Source of the DNA: Thinopyrum elongatum | Lineage: Eukaryota; Streptophyta; Magnoliopsida; Poales; Poaceae | Direction of reading: 5' to 3' | DNA length: 64,000 bases | Assembly (NCBI GenBank): GCA_011799875.1 | Contig: CM022297.1 | Coordinates: 363,386,921 to 363,450,920, forward strand | The notes under the pieces: model-generated | The model's input: the letters and a program-made list of their open reading frames with translations, nothing else | Told to the model about the DNA's origin: nothing | Database searches by the model: none | In this document: positions 24,439 through 35,371 of the stretch, piece by piece | Numbering within the stretch: the first letter of the stretch is position 1 | Layout: every line of letters starts with the position of its first letter | Position numbers and translations under genes: made by a program

Positions 24439-24793
24439 TGGTTTTTTCTGAATTTGACACATATGTCACATATCACATAGAATTATGAATTCAATTTAAG
24501 GCAAAATGTGAATATTATAATACAACAATCATCCAAAATACAATAATTATTCAAATCACCAAATTAAACTAATAACTCAATAAAAGAATTGTCCCGAATA
24601 CAAGAATGATACAATGATACAAATCACACATGAATCAAATGAAACTAATGTAAAAATGATAGGTTTTATCGCCCATGCCTTTGCCAATGGTGCTCAATGA
24701 GATCCTCCTAAAGCTGATAGTGGGTGTTTGCATCTTCAATCTGCCGGTATATCTTAAAGAATGCTTGTATGCGGTTAAGGCCTCTAGCTGGCT

Positions 24794-25930
24794 TCACACG
24801 GCTATCGACATTGTCGTAGAAAACTTCATGTTCATGTCCCTCTCATCTTTGATGATCATGTTGTGAAGAATCACACAACATGTCATGATGTTGTTCAGGG
24901 TTCGCTTGTCCCAAAAACAAGCAGGACCACGAACAATGGCAAACCTAGATTGCAAAACCCCAAAGGCTCTTTTAATATCTTTTCGGGCAGCCTCTTGTAC
25001 CTTTGCAAATTCAATATGCTTCGTAGTTGCATGCTTTTTGATGCTCTTGACAAATGTACACCAAGAAGGGTAAATACCATCTGCAAGATAGTACCCCTTT
25101 ATGTACTCATGCCCATTCACCTTGTAGTTGCAAGCCGGAGCATCACCACTAGCAAGTCTAGCAAACAAATGAGACAGCTGCAACACATTGATATCATTGA
25201 GAGTACCCGGCATACCAAAAAAGCACTGTCAAATCCATAAATCCTAGAATGCTACGGCCTCTAGCACAATTGTTGCATCACGAGACTTGCCAAAATACTG
25301 CCCGTGCCATGCCTTTGGGCAATTTTTCCAAGTCCAATGCATGCAATCAACGCTTCCTAGCATGCCGGGCCAATCTCGCCTCTCATTTGCTGCCATCAAC
25401 ATTTTTGTGTCTTCCTCGTTGGGTGCACGAAGATAGACAGGACCAAAGACATGGATGATCACTTTGGCGAACCTACGCACTGAATCAATTGTAGTATGTT
25501 CGCCAATGCAAAGATATTCGTCGGCATAGTCAGCCAGAATGCCATATGCAATCACCCATATAGCTGTAGAGATTTTTTGATATGCGCTAAAATCCCTCAA
25601 GCCCGTGGCGTTTCTCCTTTGAGTAAAAAACCGAGAATTGGCCTTGCAAGCTTGCACTATTTTTACAAATAGGGATCGGTGCATTCGATACCTTCTCCAG
25701 AAGAGGTGCGACGGATATGTATGATTGTCCGTGAAGTAGTGTTACATGAACATCATGTTCCCGAGATGGCAGTTGCGAGGGATGCAAAGACGACCGATGG
25801 TCGATCCTCGCCGTCTCTTTCAGTTCTGATCCTCGAGCTCCTTCATGGTGAGGACCACCACCACCATCTGCTGCCGATGGCTCTCGAGCAACGACTCTAC
25901 GTCTGAGTCATCGGACGAGGACAAATCCTT
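24794..25930 (-). pseudogene. PIF/Harbinger transposase, inactivated
   Basis: This would be the DDE nuclease of PIF/Harbinger elements. On minus the N-terminal part contains SSDDSDVESLLESHRQQ and later CIPRN, NMMFM, TYPSHLF and RRYRMHRSLF, followed by the helical region and the first catalytic aspartate in LGSVDCMHW. The second aspartate is in LNDINVLQLS. The third acidic residue, expected as glutamate in the ERAFGVLQ motif, is lysine (DIKRAFGVLQ; AAA for GAA). In-frame stops lie after MMFM, at 25244-25246, and a few codons later (TGA where a tryptophan is expected), plus an early stop after KELEDQN. The frame from 25684 to 24794 is otherwise free of indels, so decay is mainly by substitution. 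Confidence 0.85.
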
Positions 25931-26104
25931 GAGCAAAAATTCCTCGCAAGGGCTCAAATCCATCTACAAATCGCACCCGAGATCGCATGAACGGAAATTA
26001 TTCTACAAATCGTTCGCTAAGTCGAACTAGAAGGGGCAGAAAAGGACTCGCCGGTGGCGGCTCGGCTTGGCGAATCCAGGGCAGGCGGCGACTCGGCGAT
26101 GGTT

Positions 26105-26393
26105 ATACCTGGCCATCCCTCGGCCGGGCCGGACAAAGCCCGACGAAGAAAACCTAGGCCCGGGCCCGACAATCAGGCCAAAAATCCAGGCCCAAGCCTG
26201 GCCCATCGATGTAGAAGCCTGCCGAGCCTCGTGCCGGGCCTCTTCAGTAAATTGCAAATATGACGGGCCCAGGCCCGGCCCGACCAAACCTTCAGGCTCA
26301 ATTTCCAGGCCCAGGCCCATGCCCGGCCCGTGGGCAAGAGTGGGCCGGGTTGGGTCGGGCTTTTCTGGGCCGGGTTGCCCATGGCCAGGTATA
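26105..26393. mobile_element. GC-rich inverted-repeat element (MITE-like, about 290 bp)
   Basis: The ends ATACCTGGCCAT and ATGGCCAGGTAT are inverted repeats extending into GGCCGGGCC / GGCCGGGTT. The interior is full of GGCCC and CCCGGCCC blocks that can fold extensively. It sits in the 5' region of the Harbinger element. No target duplication is clear, so the superfamily is not assigned. Confidence 0.55.
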
Positions 26394-26771
26394 GTGGCAG
26401 TCAATCCGGGGCGGCTCGTCTCGGCGGATCCGGGGCGCCGGTGAAGCGGCGCGGTGGACCCGGGTCTGGAGCGACCCGGCGGCGTGATTTCGTCGATGGA
26501 TATGGTCGGAATCAAAGGTGGCGGGCGGACGGCGACTATGCCGGGTGGCTGCGGGATGGGGGTGGGGAACACGCACTAGCTGAAATGTCTCTCCCGCCAA
26601 CCGCTTTCACGAGATACAGGGCACCGACGGGGTGGGGGGGGGGACTATGTTTTCGCGGGCGGGAGGGGGCAATTTACCGTGCCCCTAAAAGAAATTAAGG
26701 GTCGGACGCATTTAAGGTGTCTGTTCGGGCCACTTTTTTTGCGCAAAATCGTAAACTAACGGTTATTTTGC

Positions 26772-28942
26772 CCTGATTGCTTAATCGTGCAGCTGCATGA
26801 TTCGACGCGCGCGAGCGCACGCTACTCGACCGTGCGATGCGCGAGATCGCGACCGCGCGATTGTAACGGTTCCGACACAGGCGATTGCCCGTTAGGCGCG
26901 GCATAGTGGTGGGCCCTGCCCCATTAATTTCAGGCGAAACTGCTCCTCCCACGCTCCTTCCCCTTTCTACCTGTTCGAAAAATCCTCCGCCCTCTCCTCC
27001 ATTTTCGAAACGGCCTCTGCCTCCTCTTCCTCTCGCGACGATGACCTGCGTGGGACTGCGGTCGTGGATTCGCCGGCGTGGGAGGCCGTTCGTCGGCGTG
27101 GGGCGGCTGCGGCTACAGGCGGAGGTAATCCCGCCATCTCCTCCTTGCTTTTTTTGGGATTTTGGCATGGCGAGGGCTAGGGTTTGGGTGAGGTGACGGG
27201 GCGATACTACTTTGTCCGTCACGCGCAAGGAGGGCGAGCACGGGGATTGTCCATGGCATCTGCGGGGCTCATCCATTGCATCTACAATGGTCGTGTTTTT
27301 GTAGGGGGGTCGGGGTTGAGATCTGGATGTTGAGGTTGGTGATACGGTGAGGGAGGTTGGGGAGATTTGGGGGTGTTTCGGGGTGCTATTGAGTGCCTGG
27401 ATCTATGAGGGGATTTGTATAGGCAGGCGACAGTAGTTGCTGAATTTTTCTCACGCAGTTGCTGTATTTTTTCTCACCCTTTTCGGGTTGTTGTTGAGTG
27501 CCTGGATGTATGATGGGATTTGTATAGGCAGGTGACAGTAGTTGCTGAATTTTTCTCACGCAGTTGCCATGATTTTGCACAGCAATTGCTGTATTTTTTC
27601 TCACTTTTTTTGGGGTGCTGTTGAGTTGCCTGGATCTAATGGAGGCATTGTGTAGCCTTTGTGACAGTAGTTGAAATTGCCCAGATGGAGGGGGAATTGG
27701 AGCTCTTATTCTTGGTAGTGTGTTGGTAGTTGTACAGTCAAATAGATGTTTCCGTCCTGTTTTTTGATTGGTAGTGTGTTGGAGATCAATGGAGAGTTCG
27801 TGATACTTGATTGTCATGTTTTTTTGTTGTTATACCTTTGACCGAAATTGGGTCGCATCGTGCTATACTTTTTGTACCGATTTCTGCGATTTTTGCCATA
27901 CCGCTTTTTTGGGATTGCCTAACTTTTGTTAAAATAGTTGGTTGCAGTATATTTTTAAAGTTGCTTTATCAGTTTTTTGGGTGTTTTGCGGTTGCTTGGA
28001 TCTGCAGGGGTAGTTGTATAGGTATATGACAGTAGTTGCTCAATTTTACTATCTCAATTTGCAAGGAAATATATCAATAGGTGCTTTTTTTTGGGTAATT
28101 AGTTTTTCTTTTTGTGTGCCAGTGCCAGCATGTAGCAGTCAAGTTTAGTAAAGTTTTTTTGTTGCTATAAGTTGCCTACCCAACATCCTATAGTTGCCTA
28201 GATTCACCACCTAGTTGGCCCGAATAGCAGACAACATGTTATCAGGAATAACCTGGAATAATAGGCATTTTTTTTGCAGTAGTCATGGTGATGAAAGTTA
28301 GGAGATGTTAAACAGAGGCACATTTTTTTGTACTCAACAATGATAGTGAATTCACTCTATTTTTATCTGCAAGTATAATTGTGGTTCTAGGTCTTTGTAT
28401 TTTTTCAATCCAAATGACATTTTTTTTCTTTTTTTCGTGTTGCATATTTTGTTTTACAGAATGGCCCAAAAAAGCAAGAGGATTGCGTGAAGGACTGATG
28501 GTGAAGCTGGAAATGAGGGAAACGAGGAGCTGGTCCAAACGACAAGCAATGTTCGACGCAAGCGCGGGCGAACGAATGAGAATCCTGTCCGGGGTGGACG
28601 GGTTGGGAAACGGGCCACTGATTCCGCTCCTCATGATGAACAAGGGAGGCAGCCGAAATGTGTGAAGAAAAGCAGAGAAGAGGTATTTTTTTAACAAAAC
28701 TTGAAATCGGTAGGGGGGGCTAGGGGGTGTTTTTGTTGTAGTTTATCTCAAGGCAGTGGCATTAGGTATGTCTTTTCCTTGGATATGTATTGCTCAACGC
28801 TTGCTAGGTATACTGGGTTTGCTGTTTTTGTTCTTTTGTTTTTATTTCTGCTTTATATCAAATAACAATCATGTTTTCATGTCTTCACCACCAGATGCCT
28901 AGTATAGTAGTACTAGTTGCCTAGTATAGTAGTACCAGTTGC
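26772..28942 (+). repeat. Left outer arm of the MULE palindrome
   Basis: This 2.17-kb arm is repeated in inverse at 42959-45228. It has a GC-rich 5' zone (about 26800-27200) with CTCCTCC and CTAGGGTTTGGG leader-like sequence, an AT-rich leader intron with repeated AGTTGCT/AGTTGCC phrases, exon 1 of the Ulp1-like gene and the start of its first coding intron. The arm ends in a short duplication of TAGTTGCCTAGTATAGTAGTA. It probably contains the promoter of the Ulp1-like gene. Confidence 0.85.
27421..27630 (+). repeat. About 105-bp tandem repeat in the leader intron
   Basis: Two units start AGGCAGGCGACAGTAGTTGC (27421) and AGGCAGGTGACAGTAGTTGC (27525), each followed by TGAATTTTTCTCACGCAGTTGC; the sequence after the second is a diverged partial third. 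The inverse of the array is present in the right arm near 44330-44530. Confidence 0.75.
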
Positions 28943-30104
28943 TTTTTAATGTAGCTGTAGTTGCTCAGTTTACCAGCCACAACAGCCTTGCCTTTATTTT
29001 TAATTTTGAATTCTTCTGTTTTCTCCACAGATTGGTACTAGTGCGCCGCCACCAAGGAACAGGGCATCACCTTCAAGGCTATTCACTCTAAATGCTTCTC
29101 TCGATGACCTGCAAAGGGAAGCCATTGGTGATATAAGTTTTGGCGGCGTACTTGATATCGGCACGAGAACAATGAAAGGAGATCTCGTGAAGTTTGTCAT
29201 GGATTGTTATGTCCCAGAGTTGTCCCAGCTTGTTATACCTGAGAGGGGTAAGATCCCGGTCAACGCAGACAGTGTTGAAAGGATGTGGGGTTTGCCAAGG
29301 GGGCGGAACAAGGTTGCATATGAAATCGATCCAGACATAGTAAAGTTTTTCAATGGGATGTTCAACATTCCCTCAGGGCCTACGCCAACAGTGACCAAGT
29401 GGGTGGAGATGATAAAGGATATGGGAGTTTCTCATGATGACACGTTTTGAAGCGCATGGCTTGTCATTGTTTTCAGCTGTTTTCTTGCACCGACAACCAG
29501 CTTGAAGGTGTCGTCGCGTGCCTATTCAGCTGCGTTGAAGCCACGCGACATTGTGAATTTAGATGTTTGACAGTTCGTTGTTGACCAGCTTAGGATTGCT
29601 TTCATGGGGTTTGGAGACAAGAAGAATACTATATGATGTTGCATACTCCACCTAGTGGTAAAATGATCTAGATCCCCCTTTTTTTCTGGTTCATTGCCTT
29701 TCTTTTCATTCTTTTTATTTTTAATAGTTTCAGGAAACTAACATGTGTCCTTCTTTTTCTTTGTTTGTGTTTGGTCTGTGAGACAACTCGTTTACCTTGA
29801 CTCGCTAGTTGTGGACTACATGTCCATTTCCAAGGACTTTGTGGATGAGAGCACGCCGAATATTCGTCCAAGGGTTAAAGCATGGAACGAGGGTCTCATC
29901 AGGGCAGTTATGAAGAAGGACAAGATCAGAAAGGGTGTATATGGAAAACTACGAGTAAGTTTTTTCCTGTTTATTTTTCCCATGCACATTTTTTTCATGG
30001 TTGTAAACATGTAGAGCCTCTTGTTTATCAAGTAGGCATGTAGTTTTGGTCACTACTGTCTTTTGGAAAACATCCGCAAATTGTTTCAACATTTTTTTTG
30101 AAAT

Positions 30105-30228
30105 GTAGTTGCCCATAATCAGAGGTGGACTTGCTCACCAGTAGGTTTTTGTAGTTGCCCATAATCAGAGGTGGACTTGCTCACCAGTAGGTTTTTGTAG
30201 TTGCCCATAATCAGAGGTGGACTTGCTC
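30105..30228 (+). repeat. 46-bp tandem repeat, 2.7 copies, in an intron
   Basis: Units begin GTAGTTGCCCATAATCAGAG at 30105, 30151 and 30197. The first two are identical by eye and the third is truncated, which indicates recent expansion. The unit contains the AGTTGCC phrase common in non-coding parts of the whole locus. Confidence 0.9.
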
Positions 30229-30869
30229 TAATTTTCAGTTGTAGCTGCCCATCTGCATACTTGTAGTTGCCCTATTTTTGTAGTTGCTCATCAGCAGGAT
30301 ACATTGGAGTTGTATGTTGTTCAGTCCAAAGAGTTATTTATGGGTTTTTCCAGTATTTTTTAGTGTCCTTGTCCATGTACCAAGTTTTTTGGATATTGCC
30401 CAACAATATGCATGATGTTGCCCTAATTTGGTCAGGCAGTTTGCTAAACCTCACAATAAAGATCATTTTTGTTGCCTTTTTCCAAATTTTTAATTTTCCC
30501 ACTTTTTTCTGACTGTTGATTTCTCACACCTGCCCATCAACAAAACAGTTGAAATCTGAGTTCTCAAGGTGTGCTGAAGATAGCCTGTTTGGGAGCATTG
30601 ATCATATCCAGAAGTTTGTTGCTACCAAGTTGCCCCAGAATTACGACATCAATGTATGTTCTTTCTTTTGCTTTCTAGTATCCGACATTTTTTTATGCGA
30701 AGTTGATAATGAAATGTATGTTTTTTCTATGTACTCATCATTTGTACAGCTTTTTTGTTTTGTTGTTTTTGAAGAAATAGAAGAAGTTGACGGAGCTGGT
30801 ACACGACATGTGCTATGAAATATCTTCCCAAGTCGGGAAGTTTGTGCTAGGTGTTGGCAAGCTGGATGA

Positions 30870-31640
30870 GGAGGATGATGTGCCAGCCACCAGTGCTTCC
30901 AGGGGTTCAGATGCACATCAACCAAGGATGAAGGAAAGGCATAGAAGAGCAGCGACAACTCCTAAAGTGAAAAATGTTGCAAGGAAGAAGAAAGGAAAGG
31001 GCAGCAGAACTAGTGACGAGAAGAGGATTTTGTTGTCTGACGATGATGAGGAGGAAACGGAGGACGAGGAACTGGGACTTTCGGATGAAGAGGAAGAGGA
31101 GGAAGAAGATTACGACGACGAATCTGGAGATGAGGACGCATCTGATGGGGAAGGTGATGATGACGACGACGATGAAGATGATGATGATGATGACGGGTTA
31201 GAGAGCAGCCCACCAACAACAACAGAACCTGGCGATGATGAGCGCATGGATGTCGATGGGGATGAAGACGGGGATGAAAATAAGGAAGAGGGGGTTGAGG
31301 AGGAGGGGGAAGAGGGGGGTGATGAGGAGGTGGAAGAGGAGGATGATGAGGAGAAGGAAGAGGAGGAGGATGCGGAGGAGGAAGAGGCAAATAATGAAGA
31401 CAAGGACAAAAATGAGGAACACAATAAGGGAAATGAGGAACAAGAAAAGGAAGAGGTTGAAAAAGAGGAGAAACATGAGGATGAAAAGAAGGAAGACGAG
31501 AACGAAGAGAAGGATGAACTCGGAAAGGATGAATGTGAAGATGGAGAAGAGAAGGATGAGGAGGAAGAAGGTGGTGTGGGAGGGAAGAAGGGGAAAGAAG
31601 ACAAGGATGATGGCGGGATGGGCGGCAATGCTAGTGCTGA
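30870..31640 (+). repeat. Low-complexity GAA/GAT/GAG tract encoding an acidic domain
   Basis: About 770 bp of purine-rich codons for Glu and Asp with scattered Lys, inside the large exon of the Ulp1-like gene. The open frame is retained across the whole tract despite nearby frameshifts. Acidic domains of this kind often bind histones or other basic proteins, but nothing here shows that. Confidence 0.8.
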
Positions 31641-34600
31641 CAACACCACCGGAGGAGAGGCCACGATGGAGGTGCAGAAACCCCGGGGTGGCGCATGGGC
31701 AGTGATGATGATGAGGTCCTGCTGAGCACTATCATTGAGAAGCTGAATCGTGCTGCCAAGGATCAGGAGCAATCACAACCGTGTACGTCCACTAGTGGAA
31801 CACAGGGGAGCATGCAAAGTGCTGGCAGTTTTTTTCACAACGAGTTTGTTAAGATGGACATTCAAAAGGAACCATTTGAGGTAGACAGCGTGCCCGTTGT
31901 GACTGCTGCAGACGTGATCAGAATTGGAGATTCAGCTTTCAAGCAGAAGAAGAGAGTGCCTGAGATGCGAGCTATCCCTTTATTCCCGCTGCCTGTGCTG
32001 CCACGTGAAGATTTCTTGCCACGTACGGACTTTTACTGCGAAGAAATGACTATGGAAGATGGGTTGAAACGATTTACCGATGTCCCAAAAGATGGTAGTG
32101 GCACATAGTTTGCAAAAGGAGCCGAGGGGGTGGGAAGAAGAAGGTCAAGAAAGTAACCCACAGGATGGTCAAGGCTAGCGTGCATCCCTGGAAGCAAGCC
32201 AGACAGCTAAGCAGCAAGCTCCCACGCATGTGCAGAGTTTGGCAGCCGATTCAGAAAGTCAGACAGTCACAACAGCTCCAAAACCCATGGTGTATCAGAA
32301 AAAAGCAGCTAACAAGCAAAAAAAAGCAACTGTTGACACTTTGCAAGCAACTACAGCTACATCTCAAGCAACTGTGGTCAGCATGCAGGCAGAAGCCCCT
32401 CGCAAGCAACATACAGAGTCAGCGGCGAAAGTGCACTTGTATCTAGACAGGATAAGCATGGATGGAAAGGTTCGAAACCAGCAGAGCCCAGCAAAACACG
32501 GCCAACACAGACTTGTGAGCAGTCGAAATAGCCAGGAGTCACCGACAGTGCCAAAGAGGATATCAAGAGAAAAGCAACTACAGTACTGAAGGAAGCAACT
32601 CCTATATTAAACCAGGAAACTACAGAGGAAGTTGCAGCCCAGTCAACAAAGAAGCCTCCTGTTGTTCCCACCAAGCAAGCGTGCTTTGGACAAAGGAAAG
32701 AAATATCATTTGCTGATATCAGGGGCATCAACGAGCTGCTGGAAAAGTGTGTGACTCCAGGGTTGACGCCACCGCTCATGAGAAGTAAGTCTGCCGACAC
32801 TATACCAGTAATACGGGCGTCTCCCGATCTTAATCAGGCAATAAGCAAAGAAGTTTTTGATTCAGGCGAAGCACCACAATCACTCCAAAGATCCAAGTCT
32901 GGAAGCGCTATTTGGGATAATTATTGCCCAGCCCCACCTTTCGATCTTGGAATAGATGAAATGCCAGAAAACAAAGTGGAGGAGGACAAGGAGATGTTAA
33001 AGGACAAGGGGGTGGCAAACGAACCTGCCACTGCTGACATTGAGTGGGGAATTGATTGGGCCAACTTGGATTTTGATGGAATTGTTGAAGGGGTAGTGAA
33101 AAGTGTTGCAGGTGAGGGGTCGGGCACATGTCACCTTCCAGATTTTGCACGCCAACCGGAGAGGCAATTTTTTTTGGTGAAGGGGAGTCTAGCCAAGGTG
33201 GTGCCAGCAACCATGGTGAGCCCATTGTCCAGAAGCGTGAGAGGAGAATACTAAAACCACCTCCATCACAAAGGTCGCCGTATGTGAACTTAGAAGTAAA
33301 AAAGGACTTCAATTGTTCAGCAGAAGTAAACAGGTTGTATGCATTGGTTCTGTTGCTCGGAGGAGCAGGAACAGGGACAACAAGGACATCAAGTGGGGAG
33401 GATAAAACGTGCGTTTTCCCTTTTTCAGTAACAACATGTTTTGGCATCACACTATCTTCTCTGTTGGTCTTTTTGAAATACAGCCTTTTTCTGTTTCTAC
33501 AGGCCGCATATCATAAATTACCGTGGCTATTTTTGCACAATGAAGGAGCTAGCTCAATCAATGAGGAGGAATGGGTGGCTGAAGACCCAAGTCTTTGAGT
33601 TAGCGATTGAGGCAATCATGTTCAACAGATGGCCTGGGTCCAAGAAAGTAATTATGCCTCTAAGGTTTTTGGTAAGAAAAATAAACTTCTAGTATCTTTT
33701 TTTCAAATTGTTTTTCTTGATTTTTTTATTTGGCACTAATATTTTATTGGTCCTTTTTCTTCCCAGATTGCGCTTCAAAAAGTTGATTTGAGTGGGACTG
33801 AGTTGATGAACAGGTTTAAGGCAGAAAACCTTTTGGATGAGCAAGACATGGTATGTTTCCACACAGAGTTGTTTACAACCACAACAACAACCGCTCTTTT
33901 ATTAGATATCTAAGTTGCTTTCAACTATCCAGAGTTGCTTTTATTAAATACCTAAGTTGCCTACAACCACACCCAGAGTTGCTCAAAACCAGACTCAAAG
34001 AAAATTGCTAGCTGGTCACAGCTACATCCAGAGTTGCTTACAACCACACTCAAAGAATTTTGCTAGTTGCTTATAACCACACTCAAATTCTAAGCACAAT
34101 CAATGTAAGTTTCATAGGGATTGCTGCATATTTTTTTATCACTTGCTCTTTTTTAATATTAAAGTTGCCTATAACCAGTCTCAGAGTTGCCTCAAATTTG
34201 TTGATTATAACCATTTTTTCTTGTACATGTCATGATCCCTGTGCTTGAAAACCTAGAACCAGAGAAACCTAATGGCGCAGGCCACTACTGGGTTTTCTAC
34301 ATAAACTTGAGGGATGGCAGGTTTGAGGTGTTTGACTCGCTGAGACTCGTCAAGAAAAGCAAGAGGTTGGATGCGGTAGCAAGGTGCATTGTAGCATCTG
34401 TTCGGACATTGTGGGACAGACATTATCCAGAGCAGGAAAAATTCATGGAGAAATTTCCACTAGTTGATATTGATGCACCGAAGCAGATCATAGCGTAAGC
34501 ACTACTTACTTGCAGAGATGTTTGTTTATAGGAGATATCTTTTTTTTCAAGTGTTCTGCTGACATAAAGATTCTCTTTTTTCTTTTTGTTTTTTATGCAG

Positions 34601-34775
34601 AGGTGACTGTGGGATTTTTACGCTGATGAACATACTATTGTGGAATGGGACGTGGATTCCAAACTATGGACAAGCCGACATATAGAATATCAGGAAGGGA
34701 ATGACCATCTCCATGATCAAGTGTGACCTGAACAAGGAGCTCTGGCAGGAGATTCTCAAACCAGTCAAAAAGTGA

Positions 34776-35371
34776 AAGGAGAGCGGTACGGACTTTTCCT
34801 TTTTTTCAGTACATCAAGTGAACAACCTCACATCATGTGTGTGAAATGGAAATGAAGTAAGTGTAGCGAACTTGCTTTTTTCTGTCAATCAATCATTTTT
34901 TGATTTCTTTATCATTGAGCTACATGGATCTAGTTATGAACTTAAAGCAAAGAACTAGGTATTAACTAAAACACATCACCTGCCCAAAAACAGCTCACAA
35001 GTTCCTTCATTTTGCCCCACTGTTTGCCCAAAAACTGCTCACCAGTTTGCTATTTTTTTAATCAGCACTGCTGATAACTAGTTGGCAAGAGGGATCAAAA
35101 CCACAGAATGATAAGCATACTGATTGCCACATGTAGTTTCAACCAAACATCATTTGAGGTATATGTCTGCAATTATGAATTTAAAGCAAAGATAGAAACA
35201 AATATAAATTAAAACAAGTTCCTCCAAATTGATCGACAACTTTTTGACCTAAAAACGAGTGACAAGTTGCTTTAAATTGTCTCATCATCTGCTCAAAAAC
35301 AATCTCACTAGTTTCTTCCAGTGTACGGCACCTAGATCAGGGGGGGAGGGAATCATTTCATCTATTCCACA
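34776..35371. other. Spacer between the convergent Ulp1 and transposase genes
   Basis: The spacer is AT-rich and holds the 3' ends of both genes. Near-duplicate phrases (AACTTAAAGCAAAGAACTAG and ATTTAAAGCAAAGATAG; GCCCAAAAACAGCTCAC and similar) recur at about 240-bp distance. No coding frame or clear terminator is visible. Confidence 0.5.

Larger units (their letters stand above)
24241..26771 (-). mobile_element. Decayed PIF/Harbinger DNA transposon
   Basis: The element carries a DDE transposase pseudogene on minus. Its left end (about 24270-24340) and the inverse of its right end (about 26705-26760) share a diverged pattern of TTTAC, GCGCAAAAAA-like, GTG, GGC and GAACAGAC blocks, which I take as degenerate terminal inverted repeats. 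Exact ends and the 3-bp target duplication usual for this superfamily are not resolved. A GC-rich inverted-repeat insertion lies in its 5' region. The second, Myb-like protein of PIF/Harbinger elements is not seen. The right end abuts the Mutator-like palindrome. Confidence 0.65.
28461..34775 (+). pseudogene. Ulp1-like cysteine protease gene of the MULE (multi-exon, decayed)
   Basis: Proposed exons: 28461-28682 (ATG after a TTTTACAGA acceptor), 29031 to about 29656, about 29781-29954, 30549-30653, about 30781-33410, 33504-33671, 33767-33850, about 34219-34494 and 34601-34775; most have GT/AG borders. The N-terminal exons resemble the plant transposon-associated domain found with Ulp1 proteins (VERMWGLPRGRNKV). 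A long Asp/Glu-rich tract follows. The C-terminal exons form a C48/Ulp1 peptidase domain with His in GHYWVFYINL, Asp in FEVFDSL and Cys in GDCGIF, with a Gln six residues before the Cys. Such proteases cleave SUMO-like proteins; the role in MULEs is unknown. Defects: TGA at codon 9 of exon 1, several TGAs in exon 2, frameshifts near 31700 and 33130, and a stop soon after GDCGIF. Confidence 0.8.

Noticed and set aside
31010..31772. Ser/Pro-rich frames on minus opposite the acidic domain
   Set aside because: They are the complement of GAA/GAG/GAT codons and follow from the acidic coding tract on plus.
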